From: Nitrospinaceae bacterium
Lineage (GTDB): Bacteria > UBA8248
Direction: 5' to 3'
Length of the DNA stretch: 64,000 bases
NCBI GenBank assembly: GCA_018669005.1
Contig: JABJAL010000011.1
Location: 1 to 64,000 of the forward strand
The notes under the pieces are model-generated. The model did no database searches. It saw only the letters and a list, made by a program, of their open reading frames with translations, and was not told where the DNA came from. Within the stretch, counting starts at the first letter, position 1. Each line of letters opens with the position of its first letter. Made by a program: the position numbers and the translations under genes. Positions 51,741 to 62,837 of this stretch are shown here, one piece after another.

Positions 51741-54531
51741 TTTCCAGAGCGCGGGATAGACCCGCCTTCCTTTGCACGCCTATCTTGCGTATTTGGGTCC
51801 GAAGACATTCCTCGGGAGATAGACCCAGGCAAGTGGCCAGTATGTCGAAAACCTTCGGCTTGGTTCCGTCGCCGTACCGAAGGGTAAGATACAGTTCAAG
51901 GAATGATTTCCCTTCCGCCCCCTGTGCTGTTTTTCCTGTTTCGAGACCCGCGATAGCTGGGCGGGCATCGAAAATTATTGTTTTCCCTTTTCTTATTCGA
52001 GACATCTCTATCGATTCGGAGGCCATAACCCCTAAAACCGCCGCCTCGATATTGTCTTGGTGCGCCGGGTTGCGCTCATCAAGTTCAATCTTAATCTCAT
52101 AAACGGCGGCCAAAAGCGAGTTCGCCACGCCCTTGGCGCCGGGCGCGAGTTTCCAGGCCGCCCATGGTCGAAGCCCCTCGGGGAGCGCATTTTGGATGGC
52201 GCGGAATACGTCGAGAATCCTGAATTCTCCGTCGGTCTCAAGTAGAGGTATGTCCACGAATTCCGCTCGGCTCTCCACCCCCACGGGAAGTGCGCTAGAG
52301 AATACAATCTTCGGATGGGGGTTGAATCCCCTGGTATGCTCGACGCGGAGCCCCGCTCGCTGAATGGCGCGGGAGAATGTGCGGAGGATTTCGAGATGGC
52401 TTAGAAAACGCATGTCGCCCCATTTCTCGAACATGAAGCGGAAGCGGCTGACGGGGACATCTGGCTGCAAGGCGGCAAGCGCGGGATTGTCGTTGGCGGC
52501 ATCCTCGAAACCCACGGGTACCGGGCCCGAGGGCTCGCTTTGCCTGCGGCCTTGGGATTTCCGGCTTTTTTGCTGGGCAGGTATTTTTTGCTCTTTTATG
52601 ATGCTGAGTTCAACGGGCTCATATCCGGTTCCGCTCTTGTTATCTCCGATAAGGGGAAGACGATTCTCAAGGGGCGGCATCGGTTTTTCGTAGTGGTACT
52701 TCACGCCCTTGTAGTTATCCAGAATTCCGCATTGCCCGCATGACTCGTAGCGACAGTCGCCCACCGTAATTTCTCGAAGGGAGCGATTCCACTCGGCCAG
52801 TTGATATTCCTTTGTCACCCCGCAGTCGAGATGATCCCATGGCAGAGGCTCATCGGTAGGTATCTCCCTGTAGGCGTACCATTCTGGGTCCAGGTCATGC
52901 GCCTCGAACGCCGCCATCCATTTGTCGAACTGAAAAAACTCTCGCCAACCATCGAACTTGCAACCCATGTCCACGGCCGTTTCGATGACGTTGGCCAGGC
53001 GACGATCTCCCTTGGATAGGATGGCCTCGAAAAAACTGTTCTTCGGATCGGACCAGCGCAGTTTGATGCGGCGATCTTTAATGCGCTCGCGGATAAAATT
53101 GACTTTGTCCTTGATGAGATCCTGGCTATCTTGCGGGAACCACTGGAAAGGGGTGTGCGGCTTTGGAACGAACGTCGAAAGAGAGACATTGATAAAGCGG
53201 AATCCGTCGCCCGTGCCTTTTTGTTTCATTCTTGAGCAGGCATGAAGCATATCGACCATTTGCCGAAGGTCGTCAAAATTTTCTGTGGGAAGGCCCAACA
53301 TGAAATAAAATTTCACGCCCGGCCAGCCGGCATCGAGTATGTCTTGAAGATTGCGATTTAAATCGGCCTCGGTGAGCACCTTGTTGATTACGTTACGAAG
53401 CCGCTCGCTCCCTGCCTCGGGGACCAGGGTGAATCCGGTTTTTCGAACACGGGCTATCTGGGCGAGAAGTTCAGGGTCCATGGCCCCCACCCGGAGAGAG
53501 GGCAGCGAGATGGAGGTGTTGATGGGGGCGAGGCGCTCCATCATTCTGGGCACGAGACCTTTGAGGGGCTGGTAGTCAGCGATGCAAAGAGACGAGAGGC
53601 TTATCTCCTCGTAGCCAGTGTTTAGAAGTGATTCCTCGGCCAGTTCCATGACCTTCTGGGGGTCCCTGTCGCGAACGGGCCGGTAGACCATACCGGCATG
53701 GCAGAACCGGCAGCCCCGGGTGCAGCCCCGCTGCACTTCGAGCGTTACGCGGTCGTGGACGACCTGCGTATATGGAACGATGGGTTTGGTCGGGTGGGGC
53801 GAGTTATTGAGATCCTCAAGGAGGCGCGAGAGAACCTGCCGGTGCTTGCCCGATTTGTGGCGGTAGGCCTTGAGCGCCCCCCCTGTTTCATATTCGGGGT
53901 GATGGTGCGCCGGGATGTATATTCCGGAAAGTTTTTCGAGCTCGTTCAATAGCTCCGCGCGCGGCTTCCCGGAGTTTCGCCACTGTTCATGAACCTCAAT
54001 AATTTCAGGAAAAATTTCCTCGCCGTCTCCAAGCGCGACCGCATCGAAAAACGGGGCCACGGGCTCCACGTTGAAAACCACGGGCCCCCCTGCGATGACC
54101 AGCGGGTCTTTCGAGCCTCTGGCTGAGGCCCTTCGGGGAATTCCAGCGAGGTCGAGCATATGCACGACATTACTGGCCGAGAGTTCATAAAGAAGAGAGA
54201 TGCCCAGTATGTGAAAATCCCGGACGGGTATGCGGTTTTCCAAAGAGGCGAGGGGGGCGTTTTTTTGGCGCAAAATGTCCTCAAAGTCCCCCCATGGCAT
54301 GAACACCCGCTCGGCCGCCGTATCTTCGCGCTCATTAAGTAGATGATACAGAATCCGAATGCCGTTGTGCGACATTCCGACCTCGTAACTATCTGGAAAT
54401 GCAAGTGCTACGAGATTACGAACCTTCTTCGGGTCCTTTCGGACGACATTTACCTCGTTCCCTAGGTAACGCGAGGGTTTTTCGACAAACGGGAAAATAT
54501 CCCGTGAATAATCTACTGGATTGGTTGTCAC
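51730..54531 (-). CDS. Fused radical SAM / DUF2344 protein (TIGR03960-TIGR03936 type)
   Basis: The 933 residues contain two parts. The first 650 or so begin with a B12-binding-like domain (YLGNEVNVVRKDPKKVRNLV) and carry a radical SAM core whose iron-sulfur cluster motif is RGCTRGCRFCHAG, near residue 270. The C-terminal part (about 700-933; RFRFMFEKWGDMRFLSHLE and FNPHPKIVFSSALPVG) is DUF2344. The joined form is found next to rng, rplU or the mre genes in many bacteria. The reaction is unknown; a tRNA or rRNA link has been suggested by context only. The product is coupled to rng (11-nt overlap). About 160 nt separate it from rodA. Confidence 0.88.
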   Translation of the reverse strand: MTTNPVDYSRDIFPFVEKPSRYLGNEVNVVRKDPKKVRNLVALAFPDSYEVGMSHNGIRILYHLLNEREDTAAERVFMPWGDFEDILRQKNAPLASLENRIPVRDFHILGISLLYELSASNVVHMLDLAGIPRRASARGSKDPLVIAGGPVVFNVEPVAPFFDAVALGDGEEIFPEIIEVHEQWRNSGKPRAELLNELEKLSGIYIPAHHHPEYETGGALKAYRHKSGKHRQVLSRLLEDLNNSPHPTKPIVPYTQVVHDRVTLEVQRGCTRGCRFCHAGMVYRPVRDRDPQKVMELAEESLLNTGYEEISLSSLCIADYQPLKGLVPRMMERLAPINTSISLPSLRVGAMDPELLAQIARVRKTGFTLVPEAGSERLRNVINKVLTEADLNRNLQDILDAGWPGVKFYFMLGLPTENFDDLRQMVDMLHACSRMKQKGTGDGFRFINVSLSTFVPKPHTPFQWFPQDSQDLIKDKVNFIRERIKDRRIKLRWSDPKNSFFEAILSKGDRRLANVIETAVDMGCKFDGWREFFQFDKWMAAFEAHDLDPEWYAYREIPTDEPLPWDHLDCGVTKEYQLAEWNRSLREITVGDCRYESCGQCGILDNYKGVKYHYEKPMPPLENRLPLIGDNKSGTGYEPVELSIIKEQKIPAQQKSRKSQGRRQSEPSGPVPVGFEDAANDNPALAALQPDVPVSRFRFMFEKWGDMRFLSHLEILRTFSRAIQRAGLRVEHTRGFNPHPKIVFSSALPVGVESRAEFVDIPLLETDGEFRILDVFRAIQNALPEGLRPWAAWKLAPGAKGVANSLLAAVYEIKIELDERNPAHQDNIEAAVLGVMASESIEMSRIRKGKTIIFDARPAIAGLETGKTAQGAEGKSFLELYLTLRYGDGTKPKVFDILATCLGLSPEECLRTQIRKIGVQRKAGLSRALENVI

Positions 54532-54694
54532 GCATTTAACTCCGTCAAAAAAATTATCTGCCGTGTTCTTGGCAGGAAAAGGTATTAGCCATTGATCAAC
54601 TATCGATATCTTGGCGGAATCCTTCCGCTTTTACAACTATTACCGAATGTATCAGATTTGTGGGTGAAGTAAAAAGTAATTAAAAAACAAATGG

Positions 54695-55849
54695 TTAGGA
54701 GGACTGATAAAGCGGGACTAAACTTCTTCTCCGGATTCGGACATTCATCACCATGCCTGCGGCGAGGAAGGAGGCAAGAGAGGCGCTTCCCCCATAGCTT
54801 ACGAATGGCAAGGGGATACCCACGATGGGGAATAATCCGAGCGTCATGGCGATGTTCAGCGTTGAATACATGAAAAATGAGGCGCCAATCCCTGCGGCGA
54901 TCAATGCACCTTCGCGGTCTGCGGCATTTAGGGCTGTGGTGAGGCATCTCTGAATGAAGATACAGAACAACAGAAGAAGTATCGTGCCACCGAAGAATCC
55001 GAGTTCCTCACTCAGAACGGAGAAAATAAAATCGGTGTGTTTTTCGGGCAGAAAATTCAAGCGGCTCTGGGTGCCCTGCAGAAGACCTTTTCCCCAAAAT
55101 TCCCCGCTACCTACAGCTATTTTGCTCTGCATACTCTGGTAGCCTGCGCCAAGAATATCGGATTCTGGATTCAGTACCGTTAAGATTCGTTTCTTTTGAT
55201 ATTCTTTTAAAAATAGCCAGCCGATTGGCAAAATAGCGACGCACACGGACGAGAGGTAGACGAGAACACGCCGCTCCACGCCCACAATCAACACCATTAC
55301 GGTGGCAATCATGAGTATCGTCATGGCGGTGCCTAAATCGGGCTGCTTGGCCACCAGTCCGACCGGGATAATAACGAGAATGAAGGGATAAATGAGATCG
55401 CGAAATTTCAGCGGCTCGGTGGATTCGCGTGTTCCGAAATGCCTTGCGAGGACGAGAATCACCACGAGCTTTGCCAACTCTGAGGGCTGAACCCTTAGAG
55501 GACCAAATACGAGCCATCTTTTTGCGCCGTAGACCACGCGACCGGCGATAAATACGAATATCAACGCCGCCACGACGATGGCAAACAATAAATAGGAAAG
55601 TCGGGAAATAAGATGGTAGTCAAAAAAGAGGATAACGATGAGAAGCGTAAGCCCGATGGTGGACCAAAGCGCTTGTTTCCAGTGGAGGGAATTGGCCAGT
55701 AGCCTGTCGTTGGTGTGTATCCCGCTGTAAATCATCAAAACTCCGATACCCGAAAGACCGATTATCGTCCCTAACATTAGCCAGTCCACTTCGTCGAGAA
55801 GACGCCGAAATGGCGACTTCGGGGTAATTGAGGCATCAACGCTTCTCAT
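54695..55849 (-). CDS. rodA: Peptidoglycan glycosyltransferase RodA
   Basis: RodA is a SEDS-family glycosyltransferase of the elongasome, partner of PBP2. The 384 residues show about ten membrane segments. The segment KRWLVFGPLRVQPSELAKLV is the SEDS signature, KQPDLGTAMTILMIATVMV contains the catalytic-region Asp, and LLQGTQSRLNFLPEKHTDFI with FSVLSEELGFFGG follow. The C-terminal PIVGIPLPFVSYGGSAS is also typical. The start codon overlaps the mrdA stop (ATGA). The gene ends the mreB-C-D-mrdA-rodA operon. Confidence 0.96.
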   Translation of the reverse strand: MRSVDASITPKSPFRRLLDEVDWLMLGTIIGLSGIGVLMIYSGIHTNDRLLANSLHWKQALWSTIGLTLLIVILFFDYHLISRLSYLLFAIVVAALIFVFIAGRVVYGAKRWLVFGPLRVQPSELAKLVVILVLARHFGTRESTEPLKFRDLIYPFILVIIPVGLVAKQPDLGTAMTILMIATVMVLIVGVERRVLVYLSSVCVAILPIGWLFLKEYQKKRILTVLNPESDILGAGYQSMQSKIAVGSGEFWGKGLLQGTQSRLNFLPEKHTDFIFSVLSEELGFFGGTILLLLFCIFIQRCLTTALNAADREGALIAAGIGASFFMYSTLNIAMTLGLFPIVGIPLPFVSYGGSASLASFLAAGMVMNVRIRRRSLVPLYQSS

Positions 55850-57750
55850 CGAGTGGCCTCCGCTGCGCGATTAGGAAGCACTGCTTGTCGTGTAGGGGTT
55901 TTGCTGTTGTAGGCAAGAACTTTCTTGGATTTTTTGATTTGCAGGTGATGCGAAATCAACTCCTTGGCGATGGGGGCAAAAAAAGAACCCGAGCGTCCCG
56001 CATGCTCGCCGAGGATTGCCACGGCTATCTTTGGTTCCTCGAATGGCGCATAGGCTACGAACCACCCATGATCGCGGAATTTGCGCGGTAAGGATTCGGG
56101 TTTTCTCTTTCTTCCGGTGATGGCGAGACGAACGGTCTGCGCGGTTCCTGTTTTGCCAGCAACAATCACGCCCGGGATCCGGGCTTTTTTCGCGGTCCCC
56201 CTGACTCCGTTGACGACCTCCTTGAGTCCGTTTTGAACCGCTTGAAATATTTTTTTATCAAGAGGGATTTTTCGGATGAGGGTTGGCTTGTGCTCAAAGA
56301 CGATCGAACCGTTTTTTCCAAAAATCCGCTTCACGATATATGGCTTCCAAAGGTTGCCCCCGTTTGCCGTCGTCGCAATTAGGTTGGCCACCTGCATCGG
56401 TGTGACAAGATTGAACCCTTGTCCGATTGAGACGCTAATGGTTTCGCCGCGGTACCATTTTTCCTTGAATCGCCTTTTCTTCCATGCATTGGATGGCACG
56501 AGCCCGCCTTTTTCCCTTGGGGCAAAGCCGGTGGGCGATCCGAGCCCGAACATTCTCGAATATCTTGCGATGCGCTCGATGCCGAGTTTGTTGCCGACTT
56601 GGTAGTAGTAAACATCGCAGCTCTGGGCGAGTGATTGGGTGAGATCGACAGGGCCGTGCCCCCCCCTTTTCCAGTCATTGAATACTCTGCCGCCAAAGGG
56701 GAATGTGCCGTAGCATTGTATTTTTTCCGTGGGGGAAAGGATCTTTTCGGCCTGAGTGGCGAAAGCCATGACAATTTTAAAAATAGAGCCAGGCGGATAT
56801 TGCCCTCTGGTTGCTCGATTCTGGAGGGGTTTGAGTGGGTCTGTCGTGAGAGCACGCCAATCTTCTTTCAAAATTCCGCTCGCGAATTTATTGGGGTCGA
56901 AAGATGGTTTGCTCACCATCGCGAGGATGGCGCCGTCTGTGGGGTCGATGGCGATGATGGAGCCTTCGTAGTCTTTGAAAAGCTCTTCCGCTTTTTTTTG
57001 AAGCCCGTAGTTGAGCGTGAGCTGAATGTTGTTCCCCGGTTTGTCGATGAACGGTTTGACGACTTTGAATTCGCGCCCGTAGGCATCGACCTCCACCTGT
57101 TTGAAGCCGGTTTCGCCGCGAAGATGTTTCTCGTGTGAGAACTCGACACCGTATTTTCCGAGCAGGTCGCCCTGGCGGTAGCTGAGTTTTTTTAATTTTT
57201 TGAGCTGCCGGCCATTCACCTCACCGAGATAGCCGAGTAGATGGCCGGCATGGTCTCCATAAGGGTAGTGCCGTAGCGGTGCGACCTGGATAAAGACGCC
57301 GGGCAATTCGGGGCGGTGCTCCTCGATGAAGGCAACGGAGCGGCGATCTGCATCGGCTTTGATTAAAAGGGGGCGAAAGGGGCTCGACTTTCGAACCCTC
57401 TGCCGTATCTTCTCGTATGGTTGATCCGTTGCGACGGCGAGAAGGCGGATCTCCTCTTTGAGGTTCGTGGTGTCCTCTTCGATGAGATAGATGTTGAACG
57501 AGGGACGGTTGTCGGCCAGGACTTTTCCTTCGGCGTCGAATATCACGCCCCGGGGGCTTCTAACGACCCGCGAGGCGATGCGGTTGTTTTCCGATAGGGA
57601 GCGGTATTTGTCGCCATTGATGATCTGCAGATTCCAGATTCGGAAAAATAGACCGAGCAAAATCAAGGCGGCCACCGCAGAGAGGATTCGTATCCGGGTG
57701 CGGATTTCCTCGGGGATTTCCGCATTTTTTCGAAGCGGTGAGCCGTACAT
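55846..57750 (-). CDS. mrdA: Penicillin-binding protein 2 (elongation transpeptidase)
   Basis: PBP2 cross-links side-wall peptidoglycan as a complex with RodA. The 634 residues begin with a membrane anchor (RILSAVAALILLGLFFRIW), then the pedestal dimerisation domain (SPRGVIFDAEGKVLADNRPS) and the transpeptidase domain. The catalytic motifs are SxxK in QYPPGSIFKIVMAFA (about 318), SxN-like in LAQSCDVYYYQVG, and KTG in VAGKTGTAQT (about 530). ISVSIGQGFNLVTPMQVANL is another class B PBP marker. It lies 6 nt after mreD and overlaps rodA. Confidence 0.96.
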   Translation of the reverse strand: MYGSPLRKNAEIPEEIRTRIRILSAVAALILLGLFFRIWNLQIINGDKYRSLSENNRIASRVVRSPRGVIFDAEGKVLADNRPSFNIYLIEEDTTNLKEEIRLLAVATDQPYEKIRQRVRKSSPFRPLLIKADADRRSVAFIEEHRPELPGVFIQVAPLRHYPYGDHAGHLLGYLGEVNGRQLKKLKKLSYRQGDLLGKYGVEFSHEKHLRGETGFKQVEVDAYGREFKVVKPFIDKPGNNIQLTLNYGLQKKAEELFKDYEGSIIAIDPTDGAILAMVSKPSFDPNKFASGILKEDWRALTTDPLKPLQNRATRGQYPPGSIFKIVMAFATQAEKILSPTEKIQCYGTFPFGGRVFNDWKRGGHGPVDLTQSLAQSCDVYYYQVGNKLGIERIARYSRMFGLGSPTGFAPREKGGLVPSNAWKKRRFKEKWYRGETISVSIGQGFNLVTPMQVANLIATTANGGNLWKPYIVKRIFGKNGSIVFEHKPTLIRKIPLDKKIFQAVQNGLKEVVNGVRGTAKKARIPGVIVAGKTGTAQTVRLAITGRKRKPESLPRKFRDHGWFVAYAPFEEPKIAVAILGEHAGRSGSFFAPIAKELISHHLQIKKSKKVLAYNSKTPTRQAVLPNRAAEATR

Positions 57751-57756
57751 AATTCC

Positions 57757-58278
57757 TCAGGAGCGATTGGGATACGGAACGCCGATGGATTGAGGAATGA
57801 TCTTGTCCTCGATGCCGCTCAGCAAGTGTATGAAGACCGGGGCCAGTATGGCGTTGAGAAAAATAGTTTTTAGGGAGGCATACCAATAGTCGGCGGATAT
57901 CCCTATGTCCGGTTGGAACATCAGCGATAGCAGGGCCCACAGGACGACGTCGAACGCGGTTGTGAAAAAGCCCAGCGTCATCATGAAAAACCAGTTGCGC
58001 CCCGCGATGTCCCGCACCAGCCCGCCGGTTGAATAGCCCAAGAGCCCCTTGGACAGGGAGTTGGCCCCCAGAAGACCACCCGCGAGGATGTCCTGGAGGA
58101 GTCCCATGGCAAAGCCCGTGAGCAGCCCGCCTTCATTTCCCCGCCGCATGGCTATGTAGAGGGTGACGAGAAGCATGGCGTCCGGGCGGGCCGAGGTCCA
58201 GACGAAAAAATATTCTGAAAGCGTGGTCTGGAAAACGATGGCCCCGACGCCAGCGAACAGGAAGAAGATAATCGTCAT
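57757..58278 (-). CDS. mreD: Rod shape-determining protein MreD
   Basis: MreD is the small integral membrane part of the elongasome. The 173 residues are hydrophobic with about five or six membrane segments. RRGNEGGLLTGFAMGLLQDI followed by GGLLGANSLSKGLLGYSTG is the recognisable family core. Sequence conservation in MreD is low, so the call rests partly on position between mreC (ATGA overlap) and mrdA. Confidence 0.9.
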   Translation of the reverse strand: MTIIFFLFAGVGAIVFQTTLSEYFFVWTSARPDAMLLVTLYIAMRRGNEGGLLTGFAMGLLQDILAGGLLGANSLSKGLLGYSTGGLVRDIAGRNWFFMMTLGFFTTAFDVVLWALLSLMFQPDIGISADYWYASLKTIFLNAILAPVFIHLLSGIEDKIIPQSIGVPYPNRS

Positions 58279-59111
58279 CTCCAGGGGCTCTCCTTCGGGG
58301 GGACCAGCATGACCATGACCTCCTCAAGCTTGTTGAAGTCCACCGAGGGCGTCGCCAGAATGTTCTTGAATAAGCGCTTGCCATTTATGGAGGTGGCCAC
58401 TACCCGCGCGACAGGCAGCCCTTTGGGAAAGATTCCGCCGAACCCGGAGGATACGAGTAGATCGTTGTTCTTCACATCGGCGTCCGCCGGCATGTAGCGC
58501 ACCTCCCCCTGTTTTTCAGATGAGCTGGAGAATACGCCCTGGGCGCGGGAGCGCTGCACTAAAATGTCCACCGAGCTTCTGGTGTCGGTAATCAATAAAA
58601 TCTGGCTTACCGAGTGCCCGGCGCGGAAGACACGACCGACAATTCCATTTTGGTGGATCACCGCCATGTTGCGGAGGATGCCGTTTGTCTTTCCCTGGTC
58701 GATGATGAGTGTTCTTCCGAAAGGGCTCTGATTGCGACCAACGATTCGGGCAAGAAGTATTTCGCCTTTCGCCGATTTGGCGACCCTCAAAAAGCCCTCA
58801 AGGCGCTCTACCTGGGATTGAAGCTCCTGCGCTTTGACGGATGCCCCCCGAAGCGCTGCCACCTCGTTTACAAGCCGTTTATTTTCTTTGCTGAGTCCGC
58901 GAAGGGCGACATAGCTGCTCCAGATGTTGCCTGTCCATCTTTTTGGCGCCGCCGCCGCCTCGATGAGAGGGCCGGTTAGGCTCAAGGCCATTTCATCGAA
59001 TACGGTGGTGCCCCCGCGCCAACGGGCGCTGAGGGACATCAGCGTAAAGCATATAAGGAAAAGAGCGGTCAGAAGGGTGGCGTTTCGTCTTTCTTGGAGG
59101 ATTTGAAGCAT
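58275..59111 (-). CDS. mreC: Rod shape-determining protein MreC
   Basis: MreC is a bitopic periplasmic scaffold of the elongasome that activates RodA-PBP2. The 278 residues have one membrane segment near 12-28 (TLLTALFLICFTLMSL), a coiled coil (LRGLSKENKRLVNEVAALRG) and beta domains with ILLARIVGRNQSPFGRTLII, KTNGILRNMAVIHQNGIVGR and LLVSSGFGGIFPKGLPVARV. These are standard. No strong ribosome-binding site is seen before the ATG, which fits coupling to mreB over the 58-nt gap. Confidence 0.94.
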   Translation of the reverse strand: MLQILQERRNATLLTALFLICFTLMSLSARWRGGTTVFDEMALSLTGPLIEAAAAPKRWTGNIWSSYVALRGLSKENKRLVNEVAALRGASVKAQELQSQVERLEGFLRVAKSAKGEILLARIVGRNQSPFGRTLIIDQGKTNGILRNMAVIHQNGIVGRVFRAGHSVSQILLITDTRSSVDILVQRSRAQGVFSSSSEKQGEVRYMPADADVKNNDLLVSSGFGGIFPKGLPVARVVATSINGKRLFKNILATPSVDFNKLEEVMVMLVPPKESPWR

Positions 59112-59169
59112 TTACCCACGTTCCGAGTGCAGGCGTACCAAAAAGATGACGTTCTGGGAAAAGAATATT

Positions 59170-60507
<1,338 letters not shown>

Positions 60508-62403
60508 ATGCTTCGATTTCTACGAGAAAAAGGAAATTCCTGGCTTCTGAAGGGGCTCTTGGGGTTTGTAGCGCTTACGTTCGTGACCTGGGGCGGATTC
60601 TCCATGAATCAGAATCAGGTTGTCTCTGGTGGCCGGGTGGCGGCTTGGGTTAATGAGACACCCATCACCATCAGGGAGTTTGAGAGCCGCTATTTTCAAC
60701 AGTCCGAATCCATGCGTAGGCAATTGGGCGCAGCATTCACGCCCGAGCTTGAGAGGCAGTTAAATCTGCGGCGCGTCACTTTTAATCAACTTGTTCAAGA
60801 AAAGCTTCAACTTGAGGAAGCCAAACGGCTTGGAATCGAGATATCTGACGGCGAAGTCGCTTTTCGTATTCAGGAGACCCCGGCTTTTCAGGTCGGTGGG
60901 CAGTTCGATCAGGCTCGCTACAAGGGGGTGCTTGATCAAAATCGTCTGAAACCCAGGCGCTATGAAGAACTGCAGCGCCGGACGCTGGCGACCTCACGCC
61001 TCAGGCAGTATATCGGGCTCGGGGCGTCAATAAATAATAATGAAATTGACGCGGCCTATCGTTGGGAAAACGAAAAGATTCGGGTGGATATTCTCCCGGT
61101 GAGGCCGGAGCTTTTGACCGCCGATATTTTTATTAAGCCAGAGGAAATCAAGGCGTACTACGAGAAAAACAAGAAGGCTTTTCGATTAGGGGAGAGACGC
61201 AAGGCGCAATGGTGGTATCTCCCGTATGAGGCGGTATCCAAGGACTACTCATTCAAAGATGAGGAGTTGAAAACCCACTACGGGCAAACCTTGTCACGAT
61301 ACAAACAAAAAGAATCGGCGGCGGTCAGTCAAATCATCATCAAGGTTGCCCCTGACGAGAAAAAAGAAGTGTTCGATAAAGCCAAGAGTAAGCTTTTGGA
61401 TGTCCTTAAGAAAATTGTAGAAGGAGAGAGTTTTGCCGATCTAGCCAAGGCGAACTCCGAGGGACCTGCTGCATCAAAAGGTGGGGAGTTGGGTACCTTT
61501 GAGCGCGGGCAAATGCTTCCAGAGATTGAGAAGGTGGTGTTTTCCCTAAAAGAGGGGGAGGTGAGCGAGCCGATACAGACCTCCTTCGGCGTTCATTTGA
61601 TAAGGGTGGGTAAACGGCTAGAGGCCGCCACACTTTCTTTTGACAAGGTTCGCGCCAAGGTTGAAGCTTCGCTAAGCGACAAGAGGGCTCGGGTGGATGC
61701 CAAGGAAAAGTTGCGATTGGTTCGATATAATTTTGAGGATAAAAAGCCAGGTACGCCGCCAGCGGGTCTCCGAAAAGGGGAGACTGGTTATTTTGAATTG
61801 AAGAGTGCGCCGGCCTCGGTTCCCGAGGGCGATGTATTCTTGAGCCTGATTTCTCCTTTGTCGAAAAAAGGTGGATTGTCCTCTGAGAAAACCGGAAACA
61901 AGGGCATGATGTTCGTTCATCTGATTGATGTGAAGCCCTCGGAGGAAGCCGCTTTTAAAGATGTGAAAGAGCAGGTCCGCCAGCGGGTGATGAACGAGAG
62001 GAGCGCTCAGTCGGCCGATAAGAAATCTGGGGTTTGGCTCGATGAGTTGAAGAAGGGAACACGGAATTTTGATGATTTGGGTAAGGAATTGAACGTGAAG
62101 GTATCCAGTTCCAAAGCGTTCTCCCGCGGAAGCGCCCCGGCTTCGATTTTACAGAATGCAGGCGCCGTGGAGGGTTTGTTTAAGTTGAAAAAAGGTGAGT
62201 TCGCCCGGATTCGCTCGGGCGGAGCCATTTCTCTGGTGCGTGTCTCCGAAACATCCACAGTGGATATGTCGAAGCTGGGAGAGCAGCAGAATACTCTTCG
62301 GAAAAAACTGATTGGGCAGAGGCGAAATTTGCTCTTCTCGCGTCGTCTCGACATTCTTCGAAAGGCAGCCAAAGTTCGGCTTGAGGAAGGATTCTCCCTT
62401 TAG
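60508..62403 (+). CDS. PpiD-type periplasmic folding chaperone (SurA/parvulin family)
   Basis: PpiD is a membrane-anchored chaperone at the periplasmic exit of the translocon. The 631 residues have an N-terminal anchor at about 14-32 (LLKGLLGFVALTFVTWGGF) and a SurA-like N domain beginning GRVAAWVNETPITIREFESR. A parvulin domain lies at about 270-375 (SAAVSQIIIKVAPDEKKE, then GGELGTFERGQMLPEIEKV and IQTSFGVHLIRVGKR). A long helical C-terminal region completes it. GGGAGATAAG precedes the ATG. It stands alone between divergent mreB and convergent AbrB. PpiD proteins usually lack strong isomerase activity. Confidence 0.9.
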   Translation: MLRFLREKGNSWLLKGLLGFVALTFVTWGGFSMNQNQVVSGGRVAAWVNETPITIREFESRYFQQSESMRRQLGAAFTPELERQLNLRRVTFNQLVQEKLQLEEAKRLGIEISDGEVAFRIQETPAFQVGGQFDQARYKGVLDQNRLKPRRYEELQRRTLATSRLRQYIGLGASINNNEIDAAYRWENEKIRVDILPVRPELLTADIFIKPEEIKAYYEKNKKAFRLGERRKAQWWYLPYEAVSKDYSFKDEELKTHYGQTLSRYKQKESAAVSQIIIKVAPDEKKEVFDKAKSKLLDVLKKIVEGESFADLAKANSEGPAASKGGELGTFERGQMLPEIEKVVFSLKEGEVSEPIQTSFGVHLIRVGKRLEAATLSFDKVRAKVEASLSDKRARVDAKEKLRLVRYNFEDKKPGTPPAGLRKGETGYFELKSAPASVPEGDVFLSLISPLSKKGGLSSEKTGNKGMMFVHLIDVKPSEEAAFKDVKEQVRQRVMNERSAQSADKKSGVWLDELKKGTRNFDDLGKELNVKVSSSKAFSRGSAPASILQNAGAVEGLFKLKKGEFARIRSGGAISLVRVSETSTVDMSKLGEQQNTLRKKLIGQRRNLLFSRRLDILRKAAKVRLEEGFSL

Positions 62404-62484
62404 GGAGACGAAAGGCGACTCGTCCGTCGGCGAGCCCCGCCCGGAGAAGGTGGGGTGAGCTAGCGGAGCAGTAAATCGAATCGC

Positions 62485-62799
62485 CTAGCGCCAAAAATCT
62501 TCCTTGTCCTCGGGCCGAATTTCGTGTTTTTCCTTGATGCGCTTTTCAAACTCAGCCGCCGCCTCTTTTTTGCGCGATTCTTGTTGCGCCATCAACTCGC
62601 CTAAGCCCGGTGTTTTCCTCTTGGCGGCCTCGGCGAATGGGTCTTTTACCAGATGGCGCGCCAGCGTAATGAAATCTCCGCGAATCTCAATTTTCAATTG
62701 ATTGCCGGGCACAACATCCAGGGCTTCCATCACCCCTTTGGGCAGCCGAATGCGGCCGCCGTCTCCAACATCCAGTATGTAGGTGTTCTTATCGCTCAT
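62485..62799 (-). CDS. AbrB/SpoVT-type DNA-binding protein
   Basis: The product is about 104 residues from ATG 62799 (GAGGTG upstream). Residues 1-45 form a SpoVT-AbrB swapped-hairpin domain (DVGDGGRIRLPKGVMEALDV, then VPGNQLKIEIRGDFITLAR). The remaining part is charged and helical (LGELMAQQESRKKEAAAEFE, ending EDKEDFWR). Such proteins are transition-state regulators or antitoxins. No toxin (PIN, MazF) gene lies beside it, so an independent regulator is as likely as an antitoxin. It follows the cupin gene by 38 nt on the same strand. Confidence 0.8.
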   Translation of the reverse strand: MSDKNTYILDVGDGGRIRLPKGVMEALDVVPGNQLKIEIRGDFITLARHLVKDPFAEAAKRKTPGLGELMAQQESRKKEAAAEFEKRIKEKHEIRPEDKEDFWR

Positions 62800-62837
62800 C
62801 TGAAGCACCTCTTTGTAGTTTGATGTTCGCTGGACGA

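Noticed and set aside
54614-54632. Hairpin GCGGAA-TCC-TTCCGC followed by TTTT between rodA and the radical SAM gene
   Set aside because: It has a terminator shape on the plus strand only, and no plus-strand gene ends here. It may be chance.
62485-62837. Toxin-antitoxin pair based on the AbrB-type gene
   Set aside because: No toxin-sized gene of a known family lies beside it; the neighbour is a cupin.
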